Origin: Kryptolebias marmoratus
Taxonomy: Eukaryota; Chordata; Actinopteri; Cyprinodontiformes; Rivulidae
NCBI RefSeq assembly: GCF_001649575.2
Contig: NC_051430.1
Coordinates: forward strand, 13,436,723 to 13,500,722
Reading direction: 5' to 3'
DNA: 64,000 bases
In this document: piece after piece, positions 1 through 21,500 of the stretch
Numbering within the stretch: position 1 is the first letter of the stretch
Layout of the letters: each line of letters begins with the position of its first letter
The notes under the pieces: model-generated
Databases searched by the model: none
Seen by the model: the letters and a program-made list of their open reading frames with translations, nothing else
Told to the model about the DNA's origin: nothing
Position numbers and translations under genes: made by a program

Positions 1-200
1 GGTTCGTCTTTAGTCTCAGGTCTGTTCAGGTTTAGTTTAGTTTAGTTAGTTAATGTTTTTTTGTATTTAGTCTAGGTTTTGCTGCCACGTCAGCCTTTGT
101 TTTGGGTTTGCCTTTTATTTCTAAATAAATTAGTTTTTTTTATCAACATGAGTCTGCGCTCAGGGTTTGCCTCCTTCACCCCAGTCCATGACAGTAACAA
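1..200. repeat. Tail of a retroelement-like dispersed repeat
   Basis: AT-rich sequence with tandem TTTAG units, an AATAAA near 123 and a final stretch reading CACCCCAGTCCATGACAGTA. The layout resembles the polyadenylated 3' end of fish LTR or LINE elements. The element is cut by the window edge and no coding part is visible, so the family is not assigned. Confidence 0.35.
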
Positions 201-2038
201 TAAGGCTATGTACCTGAAACAAGTTGTAACCTCGTCTTATACACGTTAACTTGGACAAACATAATTATATTTTTAAGAGATAGTTGAAGTGATGTTCTGC
301 CAAATAATTATCGGTGCAGAGAAAAGGTCAAAAGTCTGACGGCTAGGCTTTAGCTAAGCAAATGAGCACCTGTTTTCTATCATGTCTTAGGCTTATAAAA
401 CAATTCTTTCTAATAAAATAAATAACACACCAGTGTGAAAAATCGCTACATTAGCTAAAATGAAACCTGTACACTTTTGGATGACACCGTTTGTTTAGTT
501 TGCTGAACAACATTAAAATAAACCAATATATCAGTCTGCCTGGAGTTGGGTAAACTATTTGACTGACGAGACGAGCTGATACATTTGTAGCCTCAGCACC
601 ATCGGGACATGCTAAACGGACCTCAATACATACAACCTATTTTTAACCATGTTCTTCAAAGCACTTTTACAAAGTTTCTCCTTCACCCATTCATTCAGTG
701 CTGCCGTTTATATATGACATTTGTTCGTTTTATTTTATTTCAGCAACTGTTTTGCTAATTCTAGCATATTCTACATGCTGTCCTGCCTTTAGTTTTTAGC
801 TTCTGCTCTGCTTGTTTTAACTTCCACAACTTAGCTTCATCTTCTTCTGCACATTTCAGCCAACTCATTCAGCACTCACGATGCATTTTCGCAGAAAATG
901 CTATTTCTCTTGTTGTTGTTTTCCCTCTTTTTTAAAGATTAAGATGGAACGCTAACTGAACACTGAACCTATTTTTATTCCCATCGCAGCGTGTTTCAGA
1001 GGAAAAACACAAACGTTGGAGCAAAACCTCGGTTTTATTTTGAGCAGCTCTCACTCCACAGGAGATGACTTCCTTCCGTCCCCATCCCCCCCCTTTCGAG
1101 CTCTTTGTGCTCCATCCATAATGATCCATGTCGGATCAATCCATCATCCCCCTGCTGCCTTGGTGTCACTCTGCCTGCTTTTCTCAGATCTCATTTCCCC
1201 GAGCAAGTACTAAAATCCTTACAAAATGTTGAGCTGTCACCACAACAAGGAGCTTTCACTTCAGTCTGTTTCTTTTCCACTCGCTTCTACAGTAATGAGT
1301 CATACCTGGACAGGAAGTCGTGGAACCACGCAGATTAAATAGCTGCAGATTGATGGACAAACTGTCGTTCGTTTATTTTTATTTATTTCTTTTTGCTCTG
1401 GATGTTGTGCAGATCAGTGTTGACTATGTCCTTTTGGCCCCCCGAGGTTGGAGGCACACGTTTCTAAATCCGCCCTCTTCACCTAAATATAGAAGTCTTT
1501 GCAGAGAGAAATCCTGCTCTATGGATGACTTAACATCGAGCAGAGACAAGAGCTTTCCCTCGGGTTATTTCTTGTTGTCATTTCGCACGCAACCTTTCGC
1601 TGCGCGTTGTGGGTCCTCTGAACAGGTGTCGGGTATTACCATCCAGACTGCCACGTCTGAAAGCATCATCACAGAGACTCTTTTCCATTTAGAAAAAATA
1701 AATAAATAAATAATACACAAGAGACTATCTGTTACTCAACAGAGACAAATCCACCAACTGACTGAGTCATCTTTTACAGGCGGAGGAGACGCATGAGGTG
1801 ACTGTTACACCAAGTCAGGGTCACAGATGACGCAGATTAGTTGCATTTATAGTCTCCGCAGCCTAGAGGATGGAGTCTGAGGCTCCCAGTGATGTCATAC
1901 CTGCAGAAGAAAAAGACCCAGCATGAGACTCCGAGCAAGACAATCCATTATAATTGGTCTTCATGTAATAAACCCAAGCAGCACATATCCACAGCTAAAG
2001 CACCAGACTCCATAATGACAGCTCTTTGAGACGTGTTT

Positions 2039-2057
2039 GTGTGTGTGTGTGTGTGTG
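2039..2057. repeat. (GT)n microsatellite
   Basis: Nine consecutive GT units in non-coding DNA upstream of rph3a. Confidence 0.9.
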
Positions 2058-2239
2058 CACCTTCAGATTACCAGACTTCTCCTGATTGGTAACTGGACTG
2101 CAAGTCAAAACTTCACATCTCTATTATAATTCAAGGCCTAACGTTCCTCATCGCCCCACACCTTCCACGGCAGAGTTTCAGACTACGATCATCTTGTGTT
2201 GAGAAAAGACAGACTTGTAGAAAGCAACGTTAAGCTCAA

Positions 2240-2650
2240 TCTCCTGCAATGTCGCGAAAAGTCAGGTTCAGAGTGTGTGTTGTGAATAAGTCTTAGCTAC
2301 TGCCACAAATATTAGCTCAGTATCTATCTAGAGATATCAGTTTGGGTATTTGTGAAGGTCAGCTGTCTGTAGCCAACCTTGAAAATAATCTTATGCCTGA
2401 TCTCATGAGATATCATAAGATATCACGACCGAAGTATGTGTTGATGACGACTCTCAGCTACTGCCACACCTAATTTTAGCTCAGTACCTACAAAACCGAC
2501 TGAGTTATAGTCATTTTAGTGGCCATCTTGAATTATGTTGACTCCAACAGGTAATCAGTTGCAGATGTCTATCAAATGATTACTTTTTGCAAGTTTTATT
2601 CAATTTTTTTCCAGTGGTTCATGAGATATTTTGGTTACACACACACACAA
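2240..2650 (+). repeat. Dimeric dispersed repeat, copy A
   Basis: Two diverged head-to-tail units. Each carries the same ordered landmarks: a GAGATATC-like start, TGTGTTG(T/A)GAATGA, CTCAGCTACTGCCACA, TTTTAGCTCAGTA, GACTGAGTTATA, GGCCATCTTGAAT, TTGACTCCA and GGTTCATGAGATATTTTG. The family recurs near 3800-4465, 18060-18245, 21225-21400 and 26130-26790. Confidence 0.75.
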
Positions 2651-3799
2651 TGAACACATCTACCCCCGATAATGGAGAGCTCAGGCTAGTCTCACTCCAG
2701 CTCTAAGTGCTGCCTTGCATCTGTCTCTGTGCAGGACAATGACATTAGACAAAAGTGGGGATCCATCCACTTTGGCAAGTGAAGAAGGATGTCTCTGTCA
2801 GAGCCTCAAGTGGAGTACAGTACAGTCCCAGTAATTTGTGATCTGTCAGGTTGCTGCTGGAGAGGTGGGAAAAGACTTGCTGCGTGTTGAAAAAGACCCA
2901 AACACAGACTCAGAGGCAGGCAGATGGGGGGGAAAACAAAAATACTGCAAACTGTTATAAACAAGAGCAACAAGGCACTGCAGCAGTAGTAGGAAATCTA
3001 AAACCAAAACAAAAGTGTGAAAAGAGCTTTTTTTAAAACGAGGTGCTGCAAGATGCGAGAAGACTTGCACAACAGAAACGGTTTTAGAACGGAAACAGCG
3101 GCACAGCTTCTCCTTTTTTTTTTTTTTGCTCTCGTTCACTTTCCTCGAGGTTCGGTGGTGCACGGATTTAAAGCTGGAGACAAGTGAAACGCATTGATTT
3201 TTCTTCCTTCCTTTTCACGTTGTCATTAGACATCCCTCCGTGTTGCCCTCCTGATCCTGCTAATAAAAGCACTCTGCTCATCCTGCACCATCACCGCTCC
3301 GGAGAGGCTTTCAGCTCGGCGTGTTGATCCGGTTTGGAGTCTGACGGGCTTCTTTGAATCCTGCCACAGACACACTCTGGCTGCAGCGTCCTCTCTGTGC
3401 AAAGCCTGGCAGAGGCTCAAAGCGGCACACAGACACATGCACACGCAGCAGATTTGCCGTATTTTCTGTTGATGTTTTTATGTGCCACCCCCACCCCTTC
3501 ACTCTGAGATGGAATTGCAGTGATGGTGTATCAAATGCACGGGGCACTCTGTGTTTCCCAGAGTAATCATTATTATCGCTCGGCTCACCCTGTTCTGGCT
3601 ACAGCGTCTTATCCTCTATCATTTACTACTCTGACACAAACCGTCCTTAAACTACTCTTCAGCACCCAGGTCCTCCTCTTCCACAGAGAGTCAAGTGCTG
3701 ATCTCGAAAAGGAAGCATATCACCCGCCACCTGTGGTGCCAGAGTATTTACACCAAGATCATCTTACAGTATGTTTAGAAACAACCGTTTTGTTCAAAC

Positions 3800-4465
3800 C
3801 TTGAAAGTTTCACGCGATATCACGAGATGTCTTGCTGAGAGCATGTGTTGTGAATGAGTCTCAGCTACTAGCATGTCAAATTTTAGCTCAATATCTGTAA
3901 AATTGACTGGATTATAGCAATTTTTGTGCTTTCAAAGGCCACTTGGCTGTAGTGGCCATGTTGAAATGTATTGGCTCCTGAAGTTAATTAGTGATAGAGG
4001 CACATTCAATGTTTATTTCCTGAAAATTTCATTGAAAATTGTCCATTTGTTCATGAGATAAGTTGCTAACAGACAGATTTGACTTTAAGTAGTTGATATC
4101 AAATTTTAAACGCAGATCTTGTGCGATCTGTTAGCGGTCAGAATATGTGTTGGGGATCACTCTCAGCTACAACCCCACTTAATTTTAGATCAGCACTTAT
4201 AAAATTGACTAAACTATAGCCTTTTTTTGTGTTTTTATGGTCAGTTGGCTTCAGCAGCCATGTTCAGCCGGGTTGACTCCAAAACACAATCAGCTGCAGA
4301 TGTACTTTAAATGATTAATTTTGGCGAGTTTCATAAGGAACTGTCCCGTGGTTCGTGAAATATTTTGCTTCTAGGCAGGCACACTCACACACGTATAAAC
4401 GCACACAAACACGGGCAATAGCATTATTATCCAACCTTCGCCTCTCTTGGCGGAGGGAAATAATA
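3800..4465 (+). repeat. Dimeric dispersed repeat, copy B, with terminal hairpin
   Basis: Unit 1 spans about 3810-4075 and unit 2 about 4095-4465, both with the ordered landmarks of the family. Unit 2 keeps the likely 3' end: a CA-rich tract, then ATTATTATCC, the arms CCTTCGCC and GGCGGAGGG around a short loop, and AATAAT. The inverted ATTATT and AATAAT borders form a terminal stem. This is the best-preserved copy in the window. Confidence 0.75.
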
Positions 4466-5319
4466 AAGCTCCTCCAACACCGTCTTAAATATCCAACGCA
4501 CCGAGACGCACCAGTCTGTTAATCAAATGCAGACTCACACACTGGAAGCGGTTCTTGGGTTTCACTTACAGCTGTTCATTTAATTCATCACGCCGCCCTA
4601 ATTTGCTTCAACTCTATCTCCACAGACTTTACTGAAGGCACATATAAATTTACATGACCCAGACCCCCCACATCAGCATCGTTGCTCTCTGGTTACTAAT
4701 GCGCGGGGATGCTCGGTTTGTCTAAAGCGTTGCTCTGTTCGCTGCACGCACGCCACAGCATCTCTGTCCCTGTTAGAACAGCTCCCACCTCTGCACGTGT
4801 CAGCAGACTTTGAGCTTGTTAATTACGGACTGGTGAAAAAGCAAGCCTACGGTTCCATATTTTTTCACTGCGATTGCCTTCTTCCTTTCTGTTTGTGGAC
4901 ATAATTTGTTGCGCAGGCTTGGCAGGACGAGATGGTACTGATTAGACTGAATTTGGCTCAGGAAATTCCGCTTATGCTCCCACTGAAAGCCACAGTGTTT
5001 TTTTTTTCAGGCTTGATTTGCAAACTCGCTGACGACAAGCAGACGTTTGTTTATGGATTTTTGTTGATTCTCGTAGTTTGTAAGGCTCACGATGGTCACC
5101 TGTGTGTGGCTGTTTTATTTAGCTCCATCACTCTGGTATATAATGGCATAAAATGTTGGCAATATCTCGTTCTTTTTTTATGAGAAAGATGACACATTAC
5201 TAGAGCTCCATATACAGATTTAGCATCTTTTTACTTAAAGCTTGTACGACTACCTCTCCTGAATGCACGTCTGATATCCGTTTCTGTGTTTTTCTGCCCG
5301 TCCACTCGCAGACTGCAGC

Positions 5320-14356
<9,037 letters not shown>

Positions 14357-17310
14357 CCACACAGCATGAGCGCACATATATTCCCCCCTCTCAGTCAGTT
14401 TGCATTTATTCCCCACTTAGAGTTCAGTTCTTTTGAAGTGTGGTTCTGTGGAAAAACTTCTGAACAGTAAATATGTAACCTGTTGTAGATAGCTGTCTGA
14501 ATGACCTGATTCTGACTGGACTGACAACCTAATGGCTGGTCCAGGCAGGGCCGAGGCCAAAGTGGATTTCTGCCTATTTGAAACGACGTCGTTCTCAAAA
14601 AACTTCATAGCGGTTCGTGCAAACCGTAGCGCTAGCTGTAGCACTTCCTGCGCAGCCTTTGGTAAGGCTGATCTGTGCTGCCACTTTCAGAGAGTCAGCA
14701 GAAGAGGTGCTGTGTGTCCTTAGCTTCCTGTAGTAGAAACGTTGCAGTAAAGCTGTGTTTTCGTATCTTTTTCATTGTTTCTTTGCTTAATCCTGAAGAA
14801 TATAGATCTGTAAACAATAGCTGAAGTTATCATGAAATGGCTGTCTTTAGTAATGTCTTTGAAACATCGGATTTATCTATAAATTTACAGTGATAAACAT
14901 GATGCTAACCACGTTAGTTTTTCTGTAGTGTTTTGAATGGTAAATTAGCATGTATGCTAATTGGTCAGCAGCTTCTGATTATTGTTTTTTTTACATATAT
15001 GTATTTTGGCACTCTTTATTAGGCATGAAAATATATAAATCGGTGTGTATTTGTCATAAATAAGCCACAATTCTGTATGTTTCAAGGTAATCAAAGTGCA
15101 TCAGCAATTGTTTTATAAATGCAGCCTTCTGAATTAAAATCTAATGTAAAGGTTTACAAAACATGAACCACTTTGAGATTTGTGAATTTGGAGTTGTTTT
15201 AAGACGACGGCAGTTCAGTTTGCTCCTGGCTCTGCTTGGACTAGACGTTAGCTCATCAATCTGTTCAGAATTAAAACCCATTTTTTTCCAAATTAAGGTT
15301 GTTCGTATCTACAACAGGTAAAATATTAATTGCTCATATCCTTTCCACGGAACGCCACTTCAGAAGCTCTGAGCTATTGCTTTAATATTTATTACACTCA
15401 TCAATCACACAGGCACTGTTTGTTCTTTCCCCTCCTTCGGCGTCTTTTTGTCTTTGATTAGAAGCTGTTTCTCTGCCTGTGCTGACACTAAATCACGATT
15501 AAAAAAAAAAAGAATTTGTAACGTAAATAATCTTACCAAGACATCTGTCATCAAGCAGCTGCACAAAGGCCCTCATATCGGTGAGCGATGGTATGTAAAT
15601 GCAGTAAATGTGGCACATCCTTCACTAGAGGAAATGAATTGCACTGGGACAGATGAAGAAAAGCAATATGCGGTGGCATCGGAGGTCAGAACCATCATTG
15701 GAGCTCATGAGCTCCCGAAGTTCATTACTTGGACTTCCTTACATAGTGCTGTATTTAACTTGTCAAACCGTATTAGCATGCCAGGAAACACACAGCTGCA
15801 CCTTAAATTAATTCAGCTGTATGAACATTTTGTATATTTCCACAAAGAAATGTTTACATACTGATACATTGCTCAGGTTAGGATAGACATCTGACACGAC
15901 AGATGATTCATACGTGAGTGGACCATGAGCTAGACTACTCTTTAATCAGTTGCTGTTAATTTGTGATTTGAAAATATATATAAATATATATTCTAGCGCA
16001 CCTATATAGTTTACCAAGAGTTTTTATGTAATGTTATCCGAGCTGTACATTTTATTTTGTGGGACGTTAAAAACTATGTGTTAAGAAAAAAAAAAAAAAA
16101 AACACACACACTGAAAAGTGAATCATGAAGTTGATGTTTTCGTTTAATTTTTTCGTTGCGATGAGAGCTGGCAGAAGAAGAAGAAGAACAAAAAAAAAAA
16201 GGAATCTCGTCCTGCTACCTCTGCTCCTTCAAAGCTCGCGGTTCACTCTTGACTCCTCAGAGGGTTCCTCTTACTGCACTGTTTACACCGAACGCACACG
16301 GGCGCGTTTCCTACAGGTACCCCTAACGAATTGGGGCGATCGGAGACTGTGGAACGGGTCGTGTCAAAAGTATGTGCAGCTCTACCTGCATGCACTGTGC
16401 TTGTGACTCTCATGTGCCTGAGGCGATCGTGGCCCGCTTTAAACCCCCCCCCCCACCACCACCACCAACTTACCCCTTTGCACAAAACAAGGCCCTTTTT
16501 CTTCTGCCCTCTGCCTCACCCTCCATCACCCAAGGCTTCGGTGAGTGTCCGTTCACCACTTACAGCGGATCAAGGAAAGCACACCTTACAAAGTGGAATG
16601 ACCTCAATTTCTACAGCTGTCTGCAAGTTATTCCAATGTCAAAACAAGAACAACAACAACAACAAAAAAAAAAACCCTATGCATGAAATGTCTTGTGGTT
16701 CAAGATATATATACTTTGTAAAAGAGAAATGCTATTGTAATTTCATCAATGTTTACACTTTTTTCCCATAACATTCCTACTGATGCTTTACATTCTGAAC
16801 AAGAGGCCATATTCTGCATGACGGCTGCGGTGTGGTCCGAATCAACTGGTGTGTTTGGCATCTGCAGAGCACACCAACCATCGAGGCTTGCTCTGCTCTT
16901 GTCAGCAGCAGACCACAGATAAGCTCAGCGTTCGACTGAGAAGTCCTACTTGCACATTCAAAGCTTTCCAGTGTCCTGTTTACTCCACTGTGCCCCCCCG
17001 ACGTGGCCGTGGCTCCGATTTTTTCCAGTCCTACTTTGTGCTACATCAGCTGCTGTGATCATGACACGATGGTCATCAAATGTTATAAAACAAAACAAAA
17101 CAAAAAAGAAAAAAGAAACCAGGCTTCTCTCTGAGCTCAAGTCCTAGCTGTCTTCTACTTGATTCTGACAATTCAGTGGAATGTTCCTTTATCTCTGTAT
17201 TTGTACATAGGTAGTGCATGAAGTTGAAATATGTATGTTTGCAAATAACTTTGCATGTAAAGGTTTTGCAGAAAGTTTACACAGACCAATAAAATCTGGG
17301 GAAAAACTGC
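14357..17310 (+). other. rph3a: rph3a 3' UTR
   Basis: About 2.9 kb of AT-rich sequence lies between the TAA at 14354-14356 and a polyadenylation signal at 17288. It includes a perfect 16-bp palindrome (15700-15715), poly-A tracts near 16085, 16190 and 16665, and a C-run followed by CAC repeats near 16446. A long 3' UTR is usual for a neuronal transcript. Its exact extent is inferred. Confidence 0.65.
17288..17293 (+). terminator. rph3a: Polyadenylation signal AATAAA, rph3a
   Basis: A canonical hexamer followed within about 30 nt by a T/GT-rich stretch (CTTCTTGTTTGTAAAG), as expected for a cleavage site and downstream element. Confidence 0.7.
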
Positions 17311-18562
17311 ACGCTTCTTGTTTGTAAAGAGATTTAAAAAAAACAAACAAAAAAAAACTTGAGTTCTGCTATGGTGACATCATAGGATAGTATCGGAGGA
17401 AAGGGTCAGAAACTGTTTGACTGTAAGACTAAAATGTAACAAAAGGTGATAAAATGTAGTAAATGGTAGTAAATATGCAGCTTTATGAACCATGACGGAA
17501 AGTAACTATACTAGTAGTAGTATTTTGAGGTACTTCACTATGCTACAATAACAGCCTGACTCAAACACATTGCAGAGAAAAGTGACAGTTTTAGTAACTT
17601 TGGAGAAAATGATTTACAATAACTAATAAAATGTGTCTCACAGAAATGAAACAGTTCTAACCATTGATGTTTTACAACTCAAAAAAGGTTAAAAAGTTAT
17701 TAAAACCTGCACCAAAACAATCATTTCCCTCCACTTTATAGGTGTCATTACAAGAATTTAGATTTTCTTCTGATGAAATTAAAGATTATAAAAATATAAA
17801 CATATTTTTGTGGTTTGGAATGTTTTTTTTCCAGATATATTAGTGTCCATGAATATGAACTACAAATGAATCTGTCAAAACTCTTTCTCCAGTATAACTT
17901 TTAAGAGTAACATGTTGACAGAAGAGGTTTAAAGGGGGGAAGATGGGGGCCACTCTGATACACCAAAACCAAAACAGATTTTTAGTTATATATTTTTGGC
18001 ATAAAAAGGCCATTTAAAAAACAAAAAGCAAAATAGTAATAGTCGTATTACTGACTGAGCTCAGCTGAGCCACCACTCATCTCATCTGTCCTCTCCTCTA
18101 CTAAATTCACATTTATAGCTGAATTTAGTAGAGCTGTGGCGGCCATGTTGAATAGGGTTGACTCCAAAAGTTCAGCTGTTGATGTACATAACTTTCTGAG
18201 AGTTTCAAAGAAGCCCACCCAGTGGTTTCATGGAATGTTTTGACATCCATCCGTCAGGTCCCAAAGGCAACAGGTCCAGCACTCTCCAGCTCTCCAAAAG
18301 CTCTGGATTTCTTCTTGGACCTGCTGTCTTCTAGACCTGGAAAAAAAAAAAAAGATTGACGCGCGCTCATAAAGACACGTGAGCCAAAGTGAGCATCATA
18401 TTTCTCCATTTCAGCAGACCAGTGGGAGGATATTCTTTTTTTTTCATTTCCAAGTTCCTGGAAGGCAGGTACCACAGGGGAGCATATTTAAGGCGATAGG
18501 TGCAAAAGAGTTACACACAGGTCGCGATTTAAATTCAACAGAGTGGAAACTCCTCCATCAGG
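17311..18562. other. Intergenic spacer between rph3a and pla2g3
   Basis: Mostly AT-rich with no supported exon. It contains a truncated copy of the dispersed repeat at about 18060-18245. The last 200 bases should hold the pla2g3 promoter and 5' UTR, but no clear TATA box or other site could be fixed. Confidence 0.5.
18060..18245 (+). repeat. Dispersed repeat, copy C, truncated
   Basis: Retains the GCTGTGGCGGCCATGTTGAA, GTTGACTCCAAAA, AGCTGTTGATGTACAT and CCAGTGGTTTCATGGAATGT landmarks of the family seen near 3800 and 26500. The 5' half is lost. Confidence 0.65.
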
Positions 18563-21500
18563 ATGGGCGGCGGCTGGCTTCTTCGAGCCGTTTTCTTTTC
18601 ATCGTGTTTAATGCTCCTTAAAGCCCAGCCAGGTGTGTCCTGCCTCAGATCGACGCTCAGCAGCGACGGACGGACGCTCGTCACGTTCCTGCGCCAGGAC
18701 GCGGCCGGTGCGCGTCTCCTCTACCTCACCAAGTGGGCCGAGGGCGCGCGGCTGCTCGCGTGCCAAATAAGCCAAGTCAGTCCAGGTGTGGCGGAAGGGT
18801 ACGGCGCTTCCTGCGGCGACGACGAAAGCCGGGGCCAGGCACCGACACGGGGCTTCGACATCAGCGCGCTGCTGTTTCGGGATGCGCCGTGCGCGCTCGC
18901 GCCTACCCGAGCCCCGGAGCTCACCGAGCGCGCGGAGGGCAGGGGTCGGAGGAAGCGCTCCTGGATGTTCCCGGGCACCTTGTGGTGCGGCAGCGGGAGC
19001 AAGGCGGTGGGATACGAGCAGCTGGGTGAGGGTGTTGGACTGTGGTGGTCTGATTCTTACAGGAGAGAAAAAAAAGAAGCTTTAAAGGTACAATTATGTC
19101 ATGGTATGTAGGCTGCAGCCTGCAGTCATATCAACACACTGCTCGTTTTGCACTGTTGGAGTAATTATATCACAGTTCCAAAACAGTGACTATAAAGACT
19201 GGTGAGTGCATCACCAAAGTTTTTAAGTCTCAAACAAAACCCTTTGGTTTTCATAAACGTTTTAAGGGATAGATAATATACATTCTAATTAATTCATCTG
19301 AAGGCCTTTCATAGTTAGTTAGTTTTCTAAAACATTGGCTTCTTACCATTTTCAGACAAATGGTTTTTGTTTGAGTTGTTTAACTCCGACTTCATGCTGC
19401 ATATATTCCTTTGGGGTCCCTTTTCAGGAAACACAACATCCCTTTCCATCGTTTTGCTGATGACACCCAGGTCTGTCTGTCCATTAAGTTAGACTCTATC
19501 AATCTGCTTAAACTGCTCATGATTAGGCTCAGTGGCAATAAAAACTGGTTAAAATGAATCTTTCTCATTCATATAGTCTCTCTGTCTCGTCATATATGGG
19601 ATCATTGAGACCTAAATTTATGCTTAAGACCAATCTTTATTTCTTGGCTTTAAGCCGAGTATTAGTAGCCCCAATAGAGCTGATGGGATCCATGTTGTGT
19701 TGATATTTTAATTTCCTAAATTGTTTTCTTAATGTCTGTTATATTATATATTTTTCTGCTGTTTGTCTGAATTGTAAAGCACTTTGGTCAGCTTCTGTTG
19801 CTTTTAACAGATATAAATCTGACATGGACGTGCATTTACTAGTCTCCTAAATTCAAGGGATGAGAACCAGTGTTGTGTCGACGTGAATGGTTTTTGAAGT
19901 GCGGTCCCATTTTAAATCTCGTTCCCGCGCACAGGCATGTTCGAGAGGGCGGACAGATGCTGCCGTGAGCACGACCACTGCTCGCGCATCATCCCGGCTT
20001 TCACCGTGAACTATGGCGTCTTCAACCCCAACTTCTACACCGTCTCACACTGCGAGTGTGACCAAAGGTAAAAGCCTCAGATTCCATCTGCTGGGCGTCC
20101 AATCCCGAGTCTGGATGTCAAGTATTCGTTGCCTCCAGAGAAACTCCTGCAAGCAGTAAATCACGTCCCCTGTACGCTGCTCTGACTAACGTGGACAGAC
20201 ACGTAGGGACAGATTTGCTTCAAGGCTGAAGTTTTAAGTCCTACTTTTATAGTCTCCAATTTAACTCATTTCTGGAATGCAGTAATATGCAGTATAACTC
20301 TGTCATTTAGCCAAAAACTGATTTAAGGAGAAAAACCTGGGGCAATGTGACAAAACTACTCATCCAGGATTGATAAAAACAGCTTTGCTGCAGTCAGTCC
20401 TCGAATTAAGCATTTGCCGTCAAAATCGAACACAATTCTCATTATTTTTGCATTCGTTAGCATTCATTTAGTATATATCCCCTGCTGAGATGTTTTTACT
20501 TTACATCTATTACTGACAGGCATTTGCCCTCAGATTTTTGGTGTCTGTCACTCACCTCTCAGCTCAGATATGATAAAACATACAAATTAACGAAAAGCTG
20601 GCAACAGAAAAAGCAGCTTTCAAGAAGATTTACCTTCCATTTGTGTGACTGGATTCCTCTTTTTGACCTTTGCTTGCTATCGTTCTGTATCGCAGGTTTC
20701 GACAGTGCCTTCTGGACATGAACGACAGCATTTCAAGCATGGTGGGCTACAGCTTCTTCAGCATCCTGAAGGTGCCCTGCTTCGAGCTGAAACAGATGAA
20801 GCGGTGCACGCAGATGTACTGGTGGGGAATGTGAGTGAAAGGCGTGCTGGCGTTGGTGCTTGAGCTTTCCAATGCATGATATCAGGCAAAACAAGGCTTT
20901 TTGTTCTGTACAAAAATTAAGTTCATGTGTGGTTATGTTCAAAGCAAAGAATCAAATGTATGTTTTTCAGTTTTTTTATATGTCATAAACTTGGTAAAAT
21001 ATAAAACCCAGTTTGGTCAAATACAGGTGGTTATTTCTTTAAGGCAAACCATTAACAGCCATAGTAAAACGTTTCAACCTAACGGAGTTCACTGAAGTGG
21101 TCAATATATTCGTGTTTTCCTCAAAATGGGTACCTGTGCTGAACAATCCTATAAAAAATGTTTTTTTTTTCGAGTAGCTTTATTGTAAAACTCAAATTAC
21201 TTTAATAAACAGCAATTATATTATGCACAATCGCACATGATATTACGAGATCTCGGGCGTTCTGTTGGTGCTCAGAGGATTTGTTGTGGATGACTCCCAA
21301 TATGAACTCAGTCTCTGTAAGGTTGACAGAGAAATAACCATTTTTGTGTTTGATCAACTAGCTGTAGCCGGCATCTTAAACTGGGTTTACAACAGAAGTT
21401 TCTCTGTTACACATCCAATTATTTAATTATAATTAATTAACAATTATTAAAACTTTTTGAACTGAATTTGGAAGCTAGCCAAAGTTTCACTGCTTTCACT

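Larger units (their letters stand above)
201..5311. other. Non-coding stretch upstream of the rph3a start exon
   Basis: No open frame here resembles a known protein, and no exon joins in phase to the rph3a start exon. The many short frames lack splice context. The stretch holds a GT microsatellite (2039-2057) and two dimeric dispersed repeats (about 2240-2650 and 3800-4465). It most likely contains rph3a 5' UTR exons and introns plus upstream DNA, but I cannot place a promoter. Confidence 0.5.

Noticed and set aside
1320..1709. Open frame of 129 codons upstream of rph3a
   Set aside because: No family resemblance, no splice or promoter context, and codons typical of non-coding DNA.
15448..15864. 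Open frame of 138 codons on the + strand
   Set aside because: It lies wholly inside the rph3a 3' UTR, resembles no known protein, and begins at TTG rather than ATG.
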